Assembly (NCBI RefSeq): GCF_018390695.1
Contig: NZ_JAHBGF010000003.1
Coordinates: forward strand, 62,001-126,000
Length of the DNA stretch: 64,000 nt
Source: Ancylobacter sonchi
GTDB taxonomy: Bacteria; Pseudomonadota; Alphaproteobacteria; Rhizobiales; Xanthobacteraceae
Reading direction: 5' to 3'
The notes under the pieces are model-generated. The model had not been told where the DNA came from, did no database searches, and saw only the letters and a program-made list of their open reading frames with translations. Positions 19,918-30,124 of this stretch are shown in pieces. Numbering within the stretch: the stretch's first letter is position 1; each line of letters opens with the position of its first letter. The position numbers and the translations under genes are program-made.

Positions 19918-21096
19918 ATGGCGCTCGCCGCCGCCGAGCCACGCGCCCCATGGGCCGCCCGCGCCGAGGAAAGTCGCGGCCGCCTCGTCGAGGAGCCGGC
20001 AAGCGGCTCGCGCAGCGCCTTCCGTCGCGACGCCGACCGCATCATCCATTCGAGCGCCTTCCGCCGCCTCGCCTACAAGACGCAGGTCTTCACCTATCAC
20101 GAGGGCGACCATTACCGCACCCGGCTGACCCACACGCTGGAGGTGGTGCAGGTGGCGCGCTCGATCGCCCGCGCGCTGGGGCTCGACGAGGACCTCGCCG
20201 AGGCGCTGGCGCTGGCGCACGATCTCGGCCACCCGCCCTTCGCCCATGCCGGCGAGCGGGTGCTCGACGCCTGCATGGCCGCCTATGGCGGCTTCGACCA
20301 CAATGCGCAGTCGCTGCGCGTGGTGACGCGGCTGGAGAACCGCTATCCCGGCTTCGACGGGCTGAACCTCTGCTGGGAGACGCTGGAGGGCATCGTCAAG
20401 CATAACGGGCCGCTGATCGGCGAGGGGCGCGAGCCGCTGGCGCACGCCATCGCGGTGCATGTCGAGAAGCAGGACCTGTGGCTGTGGAGCTGGCCCTCGG
20501 CGGAGGCGCAGGTCGCCGCCATCGCCGACGACATCGCCTATGACGTGCACGACCTCGACGACGGGCTGCGCGCCGGCATGTTCACGGTGGAGGAATTGCG
20601 GGCGCTGCCGCTGGTCGGCGAGGTGATCGCCGGCATCGCGGCGGACTGGCCGGGGCTGTCGGGTTCGCGCCTGGTGCACGAGATCGGCCGGCGGATGATC
20701 ACGCTGCTGATCGAGGACGTGGTCGGCGAGACGCGGCGGCGGGTCGAGGACGCGCAGCCGGACAGCGCCGATGCGGTGCGCCGGCTGGGGCGGGCGCTGG
20801 TCGGCTTCTCGGCGGAGCGGGCGACGGGCGAGCGGGCGATCAAAAACTTCCTGTTCCCGCGCATGTACCGCCACCCGCGGGTGATGGCGGAAATGGAGGC
20901 GGCGGGCCAGGTGGTGCGCGACCTGTTCGGTGCCTACATGAGCGATGATTTCACCCTGCCGGTGGAATGGCGTGCCGGCATGGACGGACGCGACGAGGCC
21001 GGGCGGGCCCGGCGCATCGCCGACTTCATCGCCGGCCAGACCGACCGCTACGCGCTCGCCGAGCATGCGCGGCTGTTCGACGGGGCGAATGCGTGA
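19918..21096 (+). CDS. dgt: dGTPase-like HD-domain triphosphohydrolase
   Basis: This 392-residue protein is of the dNTP triphosphohydrolase type (type 2 subfamily), which hydrolyses dNTPs to nucleoside and triphosphate. The metal-binding HD residues are visible at His72 (LTHTLEV) and His101-Asp102 ([14 protein letters not shown]). The N-terminal [19 protein letters not shown] is typical of the family. It is divergently transcribed from erpA and followed by argS, the usual order in Hyphomicrobiales. Confidence 0.93.
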   Translation: MALAAAEPRAPWAARAEESRGRLVEEPASGSRSAFRRDADRIIHSSAFRRLAYKTQVFTYHEGDHYRTRLTHTLEVVQVARSIARALGLDEDLAEALALAHDLGHPPFAHAGERVLDACMAAYGGFDHNAQSLRVVTRLENRYPGFDGLNLCWETLEGIVKHNGPLIGEGREPLAHAIAVHVEKQDLWLWSWPSAEAQVAAIADDIAYDVHDLDDGLRAGMFTVEELRALPLVGEVIAGIAADWPGLSGSRLVHEIGRRMITLLIEDVVGETRRRVEDAQPDSADAVRRLGRALVGFSAERATGERAIKNFLFPRMYRHPRVMAEMEAAGQVVRDLFGAYMSDDFTLPVEWRAGMDGRDEAGRARRIADFIAGQTDRYALAEHARLFDGANA

Positions 21097-21140
21097 GCCC
21101 GGGGGCGTCCGCGACGTGATCCGCCGCCGGACGGCGGTTG

Positions 21141-21158
21141 TAAGTAAGCGCTGACTTA
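21141..21158. promoter_or_regulatory. TetR-type operator-like palindrome upstream of argS
   Basis: TAAGTAAGCGCTGACTTA is an 18-bp palindrome with one mismatched pair. It closely resembles the well-known TetR-family operator shape with TAAGTAAGC half-sites. It lies 77 bases before the argS start, in an unusually AT-rich patch. No TetR-family gene is adjacent. Confidence 0.45.
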
Positions 21159-21234
21159 GTTTTTTGACTTACCCCCCGATCTGCGCTAGCCGGCTCCCGG
21201 CCCATCCGGGCCGGCCGTTTCGGAGCTTTCCGCC

Positions 21235-23001
21235 ATGAACCTCTATGCCCTCTTCGCCGATCATGTCCGCGCCGCGCTCGAAGCGCTGGCGGCGGAAGGT
21301 GTGCTGCCGGGAGGCATCGACGCGCGACGCGTGGTGGTCGAGCCGCCGCGCGACGCCAGCCATGGCGACCTCGCCACCAATGCGGCGATGGTGCTCTCCA
21401 AGGACGCCGGCCTGAAGCCGCGCGAGCTGGCCGAGAAGCTCGCCGACAAGCTGCGGGCGGTGAAGGATGTCGAGCGGGTCGACGTCGCCGGGCCGGGCTT
21501 CATCAACATCGCGCTGTCGCCAGCCTTCTGGCCGCAGGTGATCGCGGCGGCGCTGGTGCAGGGCGACGATTTCGGCCGCTCCGGCATGGGCGCGGCGCGG
21601 GCGGTGAACGTCGAGTACGTTTCCGCCAACCCGACCGGGCCGATGCATGTCGGCCATTGCCGCGGCGCGGTGTTCGGCGATGCGCTGGCCAACCTGCTCG
21701 CCTTCGCCGGCTTCGCGGTGGCACGCGAATACTACATCAACGACGCCGGCGCGCAGGTCGACGTGCTCGCCCGCTCGGCCTATCTGCGCTATCGCGAGGC
21801 GCTGGGCGAGACCATCACCATTCCCGAGGGGCTGTATCCCGGCGACTATCTGGTGCCGGTCGGGCGCGACCTCGTGGTGAAATACGGCAAGACGCTCCTC
21901 GACAAGAGCGAGGACGAGTGGCTGCCGCTGGTGCGCAAGATCGCCATCGACGAGATGATGGACATGATCCGGAGCGACCTCGCGGCGCTGAACATCCGCC
22001 ACGACGTGTTTTTCTCCGAGCGGACGCTGCATGCGCGGAACGGCGGCAACGCCTCGACCATCGACCGGCTGCTGGACGATCTGCGCGCCCGCGACCTCGT
22101 CTATGATGGCCGCCTGCCGCCGCCCAAGGGCGCGCCGGTGGAGGACTGGGAGGATCGCGAGCAGACGCTGTTCCGCGCCACCCAGTTCGGCGACGACGTC
22201 GACCGGCCGCTGGTGAAGTCGGACGGTGCCTACACCTATTTCGCCGCCGACATCGCCTATCACAAGGACAAGTTCGATCGCGGCTTCGGCACGATGATCG
22301 ACGTGTGGGGCGCCGACCATGGCGGCTACATCAAGCGCATGCAGGCGGCGGTGAAGGCGGCGACCGGCGGGGAGGGGAGCCTCGACGTCGAGATCTGCCA
22401 GCTGGTGCGCCTCTTGCGTAATGGCGAGCCGGTGAAAATGTCGAAGCGCGCCGGCACCTTCGTGACGTTGCGTGAAGTGGTGGATGAAGTCGGCCGCGAC
22501 GCGGTGCGCTTCATGATGATCCACCGCAAGAACGACGCGGTGCTCGACTTCGACCTTGCCAAGGTGATGGAGCAGAGCCGCGACAACCCGGTGTTCTACG
22601 TGCAGTACGCCCATGCACGGGCGCGCTCGATCCTGCGCAACGCTCGCGAGGCGTTCGCCGACCTGCCGTCCGATCCGGCGGCGTTTGCCGGCGAGGAGCT
22701 GTCGCGGTTGAGCGACGAGGGCGAGGTCGCGCTCGCCAAGCTGATCGCCGCCTGGCCCCGCCTCGTCGAGCAGGCGGCCTCGGCGCGCGAGCCGCACCGG
22801 GTGGCCTTCTACCTCTACGATCTCGCCAGCGGCCTGCACGCGCAGTGGAATCGCGGCAAAGACGCGCCACATTTACGCTTCATTATCGAAGATGATCGAA
22901 AGTCAACTTATGCGCGGCTGGCGCTTGTTCACGCCGTCGCGCTGATCATCGCTTCGGGTCTTGCGATCCTTGGAGTCGATGCTCCCGAAGAAATGCGGTG
23001 A
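21235..23001 (+). CDS. argS: Arginyl-tRNA synthetase
   Basis: This class I synthetase of 588 residues charges tRNA-Arg. The HIGH motif is HVGH at 138-141 ([13 protein letters not shown]). The KMSKS-like motif is KMSKR at 401-405. The N-terminal additional domain and the C-terminal DALR anticodon-binding domain ([14 protein letters not shown]... to the end) are both present. It heads the envelope and division gene run that follows. Confidence 0.97.
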   Translation: MNLYALFADHVRAALEALAAEGVLPGGIDARRVVVEPPRDASHGDLATNAAMVLSKDAGLKPRELAEKLADKLRAVKDVERVDVAGPGFINIALSPAFWPQVIAAALVQGDDFGRSGMGAARAVNVEYVSANPTGPMHVGHCRGAVFGDALANLLAFAGFAVAREYYINDAGAQVDVLARSAYLRYREALGETITIPEGLYPGDYLVPVGRDLVVKYGKTLLDKSEDEWLPLVRKIAIDEMMDMIRSDLAALNIRHDVFFSERTLHARNGGNASTIDRLLDDLRARDLVYDGRLPPPKGAPVEDWEDREQTLFRATQFGDDVDRPLVKSDGAYTYFAADIAYHKDKFDRGFGTMIDVWGADHGGYIKRMQAAVKAATGGEGSLDVEICQLVRLLRNGEPVKMSKRAGTFVTLREVVDEVGRDAVRFMMIHRKNDAVLDFDLAKVMEQSRDNPVFYVQYAHARARSILRNAREAFADLPSDPAAFAGEELSRLSDEGEVALAKLIAAWPRLVEQAASAREPHRVAFYLYDLASGLHAQWNRGKDAPHLRFIIEDDRKSTYARLALVHAVALIIASGLAILGVDAPEEMR

Positions 23002-23093
23002 GCGCGTTGCGTAAGGTCTCGCTCCGCTTCTCCTAAAGTGCGCCTCCGGTCCTGCCGGCGGGTGTTCGCACGCAGCCAACAGGTCCGGTTAAC

Positions 23094-24932
23094 ATGATCA
23101 ACGACGGCACTTCACGTTATCGGCAGAGCGATCAGGGTTCCGCCCCGCGCCCGGCCGAGGGACGGTCCACCGCCGCCGATCCGCTGGCCGAACTCGCCCG
23201 CATGATGGCGCAGGAGGACGAGTTCGCGGCGCTGATGCGCGAGCTGCCCCGCCAGCAGCCGCGTCCCGCCGCTGCCCCGCAGCCGCAGCCGCGTCCGGCG
23301 GCGCCCGCCCGCCCGCAGCCGGCCGCGCCGCAGCCGCCCCAGCCGCAGCGCGCCGCGTCTCCCGCCGCGCCGTCGCCGCGCCCGGCGCCGGGTTCCTTCG
23401 CCGCGCTGGCGGCCGAGGTCTATACCGAATCGGCGCAGCGCGCCGCCGCTGGTGCGGCTCCCGCCGCCCCGCGGGCCGAGCGCCCGGCCGTCGACCCGCG
23501 CCGTCCGCTGCCCGCCGATCCCTATGCCCGCGAGCCGGCCCGGCCCGCCGCCGCGCCGGTGCGCGCCGAGCCTGTGCGCAGCGCCCCCGTGCGTTCGGAG
23601 CCGGTCCGTTCCGAGCCGATGATGCGCGCCGAAGCTCCGGCGCCGCGTCCGGTCGCGCCGCCGCCGGCCGCGCCGCGTGCCCCCGTTCCCCCGCCTCAGG
23701 CGGCGCCCGCCGCCCGCGCGCCGATGCCCGAGCCGCGCATTCCCGTCGGGCCGGCCCCGACCGCTTCTCCCGCTCCGGCGCCGCGGGGCCCCGCTCGCGC
23801 CGAGCCGGCCTTCGAGGAACCGGTGGCGCCGCCGCCGAGCTGGATGAGCCGCGCCAATCCGGCGCCGGTGGACCGCGATGCCACCTTCGATCTCGGCCTC
23901 GACCGTGACGACGTCTACGATTACGGCCGCTCCTCCGGCGAGGAGGAGAGCTACGGCCATGAGACCGACGAGGATTACGGCCACCATGCCGAGGTCGCGC
24001 CGGCCCGCAGCCGTCGCCGCCTGCTGATGGCCGGCGCCGCGCTGGCGGTGCTGGTGGTCGGCGGGGCCGGCGCCTATGCCATGCTGCGCGGCGGTGGCGG
24101 CAGCACCAACCTCAGCGGCAACCTGCCGCCGGTGATCCGCGCCGAGCCGTCGCCCAACAAGGTGGTGCCGGCGCCGACCCAGACCACCGAAGCGGTCTCG
24201 GACGGCCAGAAGCTGATCTATGACCGCGTCGGCGGCACCGCCTCCACCGGCAGCGAGAAGGTGGTGTCGAGCGAGGAGCAGCCGGTCGACGTGTCGCAGG
24301 CCGCCCAGCCGCAGCCGCGCGTCATCGCCCCGGCGCCGAGCGCCACCCCGGTCGCCACCGCCCCGAACGGCACCGAGCCGAAGCGGGTGCGCACCCTCAC
24401 CGTGCGCGCCGATGGCAGCATCGTCGAGGGCGACCCCGCGCCGACACCGTCGCGGGCCGTGGCCGCCACGCCGCAATCGCCGCAGCCGACCGCCACCGCG
24501 CCGGTGGCGCTCAGCGCGGGTACCGCCGCCCCGGTCACCACCAATCCGCAGCCGCTGGCCGCGACGCCCTCCATCGTGCCGAACGTGCCGCTGCCGCCGA
24601 CCCGCGTCGCCGCCGCCGCGCCGGCCCAGACCGCGACGCAGACGCTGAACGCGGCGGCGAACGCGGCCCCGACCGCCAGCGGCGCCTATGTGGTGCAGAT
24701 CGGCTCGGTTCCGACCGAGGCGGACGCGCAGGCGATGCTGCGCTCGGCGCTGTCGCGCTATCCGTCGCTGCTCGGCGGCAAGCCGGCCTCGGTGCGGCGT
24801 GGCGACGTGTCTTCCACCGGCGGCACCACCTTCCGCGCGCAGATCGGCGCCTTCGCCAACCGCGCCGACGCGGTCAATCTGTGCGAGCAGCTGAAGGCGC
24901 AGGGCGGCTCCTGCTTCGTCGCCCGCCTCTGA
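23094..24932 (+). CDS. SPOR-domain membrane protein, proline-rich
   Basis: The protein of 612 residues starts with about 270 residues of Pro/Ala-rich, low-complexity sequence in the cytoplasm, including repeated EPVRS units. A single membrane segment follows at ~305-330 (RRRLLMAGAALAVLVVGG). After a periplasmic linker, a C-terminal SPOR domain spans ~531-612 (YVVQIGSVPTEADAQAML...CEQLKAQGGSCFV). SPOR domains bind denuded glycan strands at the division septum. The position between argS and nagZ is conserved in related bacteria and supports a peptidoglycan or division role. Confidence 0.9.
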   Translation: MINDGTSRYRQSDQGSAPRPAEGRSTAADPLAELARMMAQEDEFAALMRELPRQQPRPAAAPQPQPRPAAPARPQPAAPQPPQPQRAASPAAPSPRPAPGSFAALAAEVYTESAQRAAAGAAPAAPRAERPAVDPRRPLPADPYAREPARPAAAPVRAEPVRSAPVRSEPVRSEPMMRAEAPAPRPVAPPPAAPRAPVPPPQAAPAARAPMPEPRIPVGPAPTASPAPAPRGPARAEPAFEEPVAPPPSWMSRANPAPVDRDATFDLGLDRDDVYDYGRSSGEEESYGHETDEDYGHHAEVAPARSRRRLLMAGAALAVLVVGGAGAYAMLRGGGGSTNLSGNLPPVIRAEPSPNKVVPAPTQTTEAVSDGQKLIYDRVGGTASTGSEKVVSSEEQPVDVSQAAQPQPRVIAPAPSATPVATAPNGTEPKRVRTLTVRADGSIVEGDPAPTPSRAVAATPQSPQPTATAPVALSAGTAAPVTTNPQPLAATPSIVPNVPLPPTRVAAAAPAQTATQTLNAAANAAPTASGAYVVQIGSVPTEADAQAMLRSALSRYPSLLGGKPASVRRGDVSSTGGTTFRAQIGAFANRADAVNLCEQLKAQGGSCFVARL

Positions 24933-24946
24933 CCGCCGGATCCGAC

Positions 24947-25960
24947 ATGACCGCCCCCCGCGCCTTCATCGCCGGCTGCGCCGGTTCCGTGCTCACCCCC
25001 GAGGAGCGCCGCTTCTTCGCCGAGGCGGCGCCGTGGGGGCTGATCCTGTTCCGCCGCAACGTCGAGACGCCGGAGCAGGTGAAGGCGCTGGTCGCCGAAT
25101 TCCGCGCCGTGGTCCGCCGCGCCGACGCGCCGGTGCTGATCGACCAGGAAGGCGGGCGGGTGCAGCGGCTCGGACCGCCGCACTGGCCGGCCTATCCGCC
25201 GGCCGGCACCTTCGCCGCCCTGGCCGAAGCGGGCGACGCCGCCGCCGAGGGCGCGGCGCGGGCCAATGCCGGCACCATGGCCGACGACCTCGCCGCGCTG
25301 GGCATCAATGTCGATTGCGTGCCCTGCGCCGACCTGCGGCTGCCGGAAGGCCACGGCATCATCGGCGATCGCGCCTATGGCGCCGAGCCGGTGCAGGTGG
25401 CGCGGCTCGCCCGCGCCGTGGCCGAGGGCATGGGCGCGCGCGGCGTGCTGCCGGTGCTCAAGCACATTCCCGGCCATGGCCGTGCCCGTGCCGACAGCCA
25501 TGAGAGCCTGCCGGTGGTCGAGACTTCCCGCGCCGAGCTGGAGGCCACCGATTTCGAGGCGTTCCGGCGGCTCAACGACCTGCCGCTCGGCATGACCGCG
25601 CATGTGGTCTACACCGCCATCGATCCCGCCGCCCCGGCGACCACCTCGAAGCGGGTGATCGACGAGGTGATCCGCGGCTTCATCGGCTTCGACGGCGCGC
25701 TGATGAGCGACGACCTCTCCATGGGCGCGCTGTCGGGCTCGCTGGCTGAGCGGGCGCGCGCCTCCTTCGCCGCCGGCTGCGATCTCGCATTGCATTGCAA
25801 TGGCCGCATGGAGGAGATGGCCGAGGTGGCGGCGCATACGCCGCTGCTCGCCGGCGAGGCGGCGCGTCGCTGCGCGGCGGCGCTCGGCTGGCGTCCGGCC
25901 GCGCCTGTCGCGGCGCGCGAGGAATCCGCTGCGTTTTCGGGTATGATCGCGGCGTCCTGA
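24947..25960 (+). CDS. nagZ: Beta-N-acetylhexosaminidase (GH3)
   Basis: This cytosolic enzyme of 337 residues removes GlcNAc from anhydro-muropeptides in peptidoglycan recycling and can feed beta-lactamase induction signals. The GH3 NagZ motifs are IDQEGGRVQR, KHIPGHGRARADSHESLP (from Lys172) and SDDLSMGA (254-261) with the nucleophilic Asp. The ATG at 24947 follows the SPOR gene by 14 bases, so the two are likely one operon. Confidence 0.95.
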   Translation: MTAPRAFIAGCAGSVLTPEERRFFAEAAPWGLILFRRNVETPEQVKALVAEFRAVVRRADAPVLIDQEGGRVQRLGPPHWPAYPPAGTFAALAEAGDAAAEGAARANAGTMADDLAALGINVDCVPCADLRLPEGHGIIGDRAYGAEPVQVARLARAVAEGMGARGVLPVLKHIPGHGRARADSHESLPVVETSRAELEATDFEAFRRLNDLPLGMTAHVVYTAIDPAAPATTSKRVIDEVIRGFIGFDGALMSDDLSMGALSGSLAERARASFAAGCDLALHCNGRMEEMAEVAAHTPLLAGEAARRCAAALGWRPAAPVAAREESAAFSGMIAAS

Positions 25961-25992
25961 ACGCTGAACCCGAAACCGACCGACGGCCCGCC

Positions 25993-26805
25993 ATGGAACC
26001 CAGCCCTCTCGCCTTCGAGGCGGACGACGCCCGCATGCCGGGCGAGGGTACGCTCGTCGTCGATGTCGACGGGTTCGAGGGGCCGCTGGACCTCCTGCTG
26101 GCGCTGGCGCGCACGCAGAAGGTGGATCTGGCGCGGATCTCCATACTGGAGCTCGCCGAGCAATATCTGCGCTTCGTCGAGGAGGCGCGCCGGGTGCGGC
26201 TGGAACTGGCGGCCGACTATCTCGTCATGGCGGCCTGGCTGGCCTTCCTGAAATCGCGGCTGCTGCTGCCGGAGCCGCCCAGGGCAGAGGGGCCGAGCGC
26301 CGCCGACCTCGCGCAGGACCTCACCGCGCGGCTGGAGCGGCTGCAGCGCATCCGCGCGGCCGCCGCGCATCTTGCCAACCGCGACCGCATCGGCCACGAC
26401 GTCTTCGCGCGCGGCGCGCCGGAGCCGCTGACCGGCGGGGCGGCGCCGGCCTATGAGGCGACGCTGTACGACCTGCTCGCCGCCTATGGCGCGCAGCGGC
26501 AGAAGATGGCGCTGTCGCAGGTGCGTTTCGCGCCGCGCGACGTCATCCCGCTCGCCGAGGCGCGCGAGCGGCTGGAGCGGATGATCGGCCGGCTGCACCC
26601 GGATGGCGAGTGGTCGCGGCTCGACAGCCTGCTGCTCGACTGGTTCGCCGACCCGAAGATGCGGGCGACCATGCTCGCCTCAAGCTTCTCCGCCACGCTG
26701 GAGATGGTGCGCGAGGGGCTGGTCGACCTGCAGCAGGGCGAGGCCTTCGCGCCGATCTATGTTCGCCGTCGCGGGCGCGGGCACGAGCCGGGGCCGGCAC
26801 AGTGA
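25993..26805 (+). CDS. scpA: Segregation and condensation protein A
   Basis: This kleisin subunit of the Smc-ScpAB condensin has 270 residues. The N-terminal Smc-binding part (FEGPLDLLLALARTQKVDLARISI) and the C-terminal winged-helix segment are present. The start at 25993 gives the normal length; the longer upstream frame lies inside nagZ. Its stop overlaps the scpB GTG start (GTGA). Confidence 0.95.
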   Translation: MEPSPLAFEADDARMPGEGTLVVDVDGFEGPLDLLLALARTQKVDLARISILELAEQYLRFVEEARRVRLELAADYLVMAAWLAFLKSRLLLPEPPRAEGPSAADLAQDLTARLERLQRIRAAAAHLANRDRIGHDVFARGAPEPLTGGAAPAYEATLYDLLAAYGAQRQKMALSQVRFAPRDVIPLAEARERLERMIGRLHPDGEWSRLDSLLLDWFADPKMRATMLASSFSATLEMVREGLVDLQQGEAFAPIYVRRRGRGHEPGPAQ

Positions 26806-27527
26806 GCGGAGCCACCGGCGCGCCGGCGCGCGACCTCAATCTGCGCCTGCTCGAAGCGATGCTGTTCGCCGCCGGCGAACCGCTCGACGAGGCGACGCTG
26901 GCGGCGCGGCTGCCGGAGGGGGTGGCGCTCGCCCCGCTGCTGGCGCAGCTCTCCGCCGACTATGCCGGGCGCGGCGTCAATTTGGTGCGGGTGGCCGGCA
27001 AATGGATGCTGCGCACCGCGCCGGATCTCGGCTTCCTGCTCGCCCGCGACAAGCCCGAGCCGCGCCGGCTCTCGCGCGCGGCGCTGGAGACGCTGGCGAT
27101 CATCGCCTACCACCAGCCGGTGACGCGGGCGGAGATCGAGGAGATTCGCGGCGTCTCCACCAATAAGGGCACGCTCGACGTGCTGCTGGAATCCGGCTGG
27201 GCGCGCATGCGCGGGCGCCGGCGCAGCCCCGGCCGGCCGGTGACCTACGGCACCACCATCGGCTTCCTGGTGCATTTCGGGCTCGAATCGATCCAGGACC
27301 TGCCCGGGCTGGAGGAACTGAAGGGCGCGGGCTTCGTCGATGCGCGCGTCACCGCCGGGCTGACCGTGCCGTTGCCGAGCGACGAGCCGGCGCTCACCGA
27401 CGACGAGGACCCGCTGGAGCCGGAGCTGGATTTCGGCTTCTCGCCGGAGCCGGAGGCGATGGACGAGGCCGCCGAGGCGGCCGAGGCCGGGATGGGCGAG
27501 GACGGCGCGCGCGGGGAGGGCGGCTGA
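26802..27527 (+). CDS. scpB: Segregation and condensation protein B
   Basis: The product has 241 residues from a GTG start at 26802 that overlaps the scpA stop. Two winged-helix domains are visible (LLEAMLFAAGEPLD, and LSRAALETLAIIAYHQPVTRAEIEEIRGV). An acidic low-complexity tail follows (residues ~185-241), longer than in many homologues. ScpB dimers bridge ScpA in the condensin complex. Confidence 0.95.
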   Translation: MSGATGAPARDLNLRLLEAMLFAAGEPLDEATLAARLPEGVALAPLLAQLSADYAGRGVNLVRVAGKWMLRTAPDLGFLLARDKPEPRRLSRAALETLAIIAYHQPVTRAEIEEIRGVSTNKGTLDVLLESGWARMRGRRRSPGRPVTYGTTIGFLVHFGLESIQDLPGLEELKGAGFVDARVTAGLTVPLPSDEPALTDDEDPLEPELDFGFSPEPEAMDEAAEAAEAGMGEDGARGEGG

Positions 27528-27555
27528 GCGCCGCCGGCGCCGCCCGCGATCGCCA

Positions 27556-28683
27556 ATGAGGATCACAGAACGCATGGACGACGTGCTCACCAAGGATCTG
27601 GCCACCAACGACGTGCCCACCCGCACCCCGGTCACGCTGGCGAGCGGGCTGGTGCTCGAAGGCGTGCGGCACAGCTATGGCGCGACGCAGGCCGCCGCCG
27701 GCATCGACCTCGCCATCGAGCCGGGCGAGATCGTCTGCCTGCTCGGTCCCTCCGGCTGTGGCAAGACCACTTTGCTGCGGCTGATCGCCGGCATCGAGCG
27801 CCCCAGCGCCGGGCGGATCCTGCTCGACCGGCAGGTGGTGGCGGGGCCGGGAGCGTTCGTGCCGCCGGAGAAGCGGCATATCGGCCTGGTGTTCCAGGAC
27901 TATGCCCTATTCCCGCATCTCACCAACCTCGCCAATGTCGCCTTCGGGCTGAAGGCGCTCTCCAAGGCCGAGGCGCTGGCCGAGGCGCGGCGCGCGCTGG
28001 AGCGCATGCGGCTCGGCCGCTATGCCGACGACTATCCGCACGCACTGTCCGGCGGCGAGCAGCAGCGCGTGGCGCTCGCCCGCGCGCTGGTGACCCGGCC
28101 GGCCATCCTCCTGATGGACGAGCCGTTCTCCGGGCTCGACAGCCGGCTGCGCGGCAGCGTGCGCGATGCGACGCTGGCGGCGGTGCGCGATGCCGGCGCC
28201 ACCTGCGTCATCGTCACCCACGATCCGGAGGAGGCGATGCTGATGGGCGACCGCATCGCGCTGATGCGGGCCGGGCGCATCGTCCAGCTCGGCACGCCGG
28301 AGGCGCTCTACCGCCATCCCTGCGACCTGCCGGCGGCGCGCTTCTTCTGCGAGCTCAACGAGGTGGGCGGACGGGTCGCCGGCGGGCGGATCGCGACGCC
28401 GCTGGGAAGCTTCGCGGCGCCGGGGCTCGCCGAGGGTACCCGCGCGGTGGCGGCGATCCGGCCGCAGGGCATCGAGATGCGGGCACCGGGCTCGGGAATC
28501 GCCGGCCGGGTGCTGGAGCATCGCTTCCTCGGCGAACTTGACATGTACGAGGTCGCGGTGGAGGGAATCGACCGCCCGCTGATCGTGCGGCGGCGCGGGC
28601 CGGCCGGGCTCGACGCCGGGCACGAGGTCGGCGTGCATGTCGATGTGGCCGACGTCCTTGTTTTCGCCGCCGCCGGACCTTAG
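27556..28683 (+). CDS. ABC transporter ATP-binding protein, FbpC/PotA type
   Basis: This is a stand-alone ATPase subunit of 375 residues (an ATG at 27574 is also possible). Walker A is GPSGCGKTT at 64-72, the Q-loop is in VFQDYALFPHL, the signature LSGGE is near 164, and Walker B is ILLMDEP near 184. A C-terminal TOBE-like domain follows (AIRPQGIEM...). The family energises iron(III), polyamine, thiamine or sulfate importers. No permease or binding protein gene is nearby. It interrupts the usual scpB-tatA adjacency. Confidence 0.9.
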   Translation: MRITERMDDVLTKDLATNDVPTRTPVTLASGLVLEGVRHSYGATQAAAGIDLAIEPGEIVCLLGPSGCGKTTLLRLIAGIERPSAGRILLDRQVVAGPGAFVPPEKRHIGLVFQDYALFPHLTNLANVAFGLKALSKAEALAEARRALERMRLGRYADDYPHALSGGEQQRVALARALVTRPAILLMDEPFSGLDSRLRGSVRDATLAAVRDAGATCVIVTHDPEEAMLMGDRIALMRAGRIVQLGTPEALYRHPCDLPAARFFCELNEVGGRVAGGRIATPLGSFAAPGLAEGTRAVAAIRPQGIEMRAPGSGIAGRVLEHRFLGELDMYEVAVEGIDRPLIVRRRGPAGLDAGHEVGVHVDVADVLVFAAAGP

Positions 28684-28868
28684 ATGACCCAGGGTAGGGC
28701 GGCCGGCGGGACGCGACGCCATCGATGCCCATCACGTGAGCAGGGACTGCGCGAAAAAGCTGTTCCCACTTTACAGCGCGATGCTCTAGTGTCCGGCCTC
28801 AGTTGCGAAGCGCGCGCCAGGAGTTCCAGCCGCTTGGAGCAGGCGTTTCGGTCCAGGGAGTTTCTGAT

Positions 28869-29093
28869 ATGGGTTCGTTGAGCATCTGGCATTGGATCAT
28901 CGTGCTGGTTGTCGTGCTGCTCCTCTTCGGGCGCGGCAAGCTGTCCGAGCTGATGGGCGATGCCGCCAAGGGCATCAAGGCGTTCAAGAAGGGCATGGCC
29001 GACGACGAGGAAACGCCGTCCAAGCCGGCCGAGCCCGTGCGCACGCTCGACCACCAGAACGGCGTCGACGCCGAGCGCAGCAAGGTCAGCTGA
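28869..29093 (+). CDS. tatA: Sec-independent translocase subunit TatA
   Basis: This 74-residue protein has one N-terminal membrane helix ([17 protein letters not shown], residues ~4-21). The [24 protein letters not shown] amphipathic helix is diagnostic of TatA, and a short charged tail follows. It forms the variable-size pore of the twin-arginine system that exports folded proteins. Confidence 0.96.
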   Translation: MGSLSIWHWIIVLVVVLLLFGRGKLSELMGDAAKGIKAFKKGMADDEETPSKPAEPVRTLDHQNGVDAERSKVS

Positions 29094-29336
29094 CCGGCGG
29101 CGCGGCTTTCCGGCCCGTGCGCCGGGACGCGAACCGCCCGCAGACGGGGTTGCCGACGTGCCGGTTTTCGCGGCACGGACCGGCGCTCCGAGGCGGAGAG
29201 GCCGGCGGCGGACCAACTGCCGGCGGGCTGGTTATCGGCTTACGGGCTATCGGCATACCTGCCACGGGCGTAGAGCACGTGGATCGCACACCATCGGATC
29301 GGGGAGGGCAGCCATCGTGCTGCCCCGGCATTTTTC

Positions 29337-30122
29337 ATGTTTGATATCGGCTGGTCCGAAATGCTGGTGATCGGCGTCGTGGCGCTGGTCGTGATCGGAC
29401 CCAAGGAACTGCCCGGGGTGATCCGCAATGTCGGACGCATGGTGGGCAAGCTGCGCCGCATGGCCGGCGAGTTCCAGGGTACCTTCCAGGAAGCGCTGCG
29501 CGAGGCTGATCTCGCGGATGTGAAGAAGACGCTGTCCGGCTTCGCCGACGACACGCAGAACAGCATATCCAGCGTGCGCGACAGCGTGGCCGCGTCGATC
29601 CCCACCAATCCGCTGCACGACATCGAGCAGCAGCTGAAGGACGCCGCGACGCCGGTGGAGCGCAAGGACCTGCCGGTGCCCGCCGACCCGACGGCCCCGC
29701 CGCCGGTGGCGCCGGAGGCGACCGAGCTGGAGCCGAACGCTTTCGAGAGCATCGAGACCCAGGTACGCAGCGCCACCGACGCCATCGCCGAGGCGGCGCC
29801 GACGCCGGTCGTCGCGACGGGTGAGGCCGTGCCGCCCGCCGACAAGGTCGCGGCGGTGCCGGAGGTTTCGGAACCGGAGATTTCGGAAGCGGTCGCCGAT
29901 CTCGACCGCCCGTCGCCGACGCCGGACGCCAAGCCGGCCGCTGTCGCGCCTGACGCCGAGACCGAGATCGCCGAGGCGGTGGCCGACCTCGACCATCCGC
30001 CGGCGACAGCGAACAGCAAGGCCTCCGAGACCAAGACTTCCGAGACCAAGATCTCCGAGACCCAGGCCGCCGCATCCGTGCCGCCTGCCGGCGAAGACGC
30101 CTCCAAGGCGAAGGGCGCCTAA
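29337..30122 (+). CDS. tatB: Sec-independent translocase subunit TatB
   Basis: The N-terminus MFDIGWSEMLVIGVVALVVIGPKELP and the following amphipathic helix are classical TatB, the receptor partner of TatC. The protein is long (261 residues) because of an acidic, Ala/Pro-rich C-terminal tail. That tail has visible internal repeats: ISEAVADLDRP/IAEAVADLDHP, and SETKTSETKISETQ. It lies 243 bases after tatA and 2 bases before tatC. Confidence 0.95.
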   Translation: MFDIGWSEMLVIGVVALVVIGPKELPGVIRNVGRMVGKLRRMAGEFQGTFQEALREADLADVKKTLSGFADDTQNSISSVRDSVAASIPTNPLHDIEQQLKDAATPVERKDLPVPADPTAPPPVAPEATELEPNAFESIETQVRSATDAIAEAAPTPVVATGEAVPPADKVAAVPEVSEPEISEAVADLDRPSPTPDAKPAAVAPDAETEIAEAVADLDHPPATANSKASETKTSETKISETQAAASVPPAGEDASKAKGA

Positions 30123-30124
30123 GC

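Noticed and set aside
23112..24476. A 454-codon Gly/Arg-rich frame opposite the SPOR protein
   Set aside because: It is the antisense of a Pro/Ala-rich repeat region, which always yields open Gly/Arg frames.
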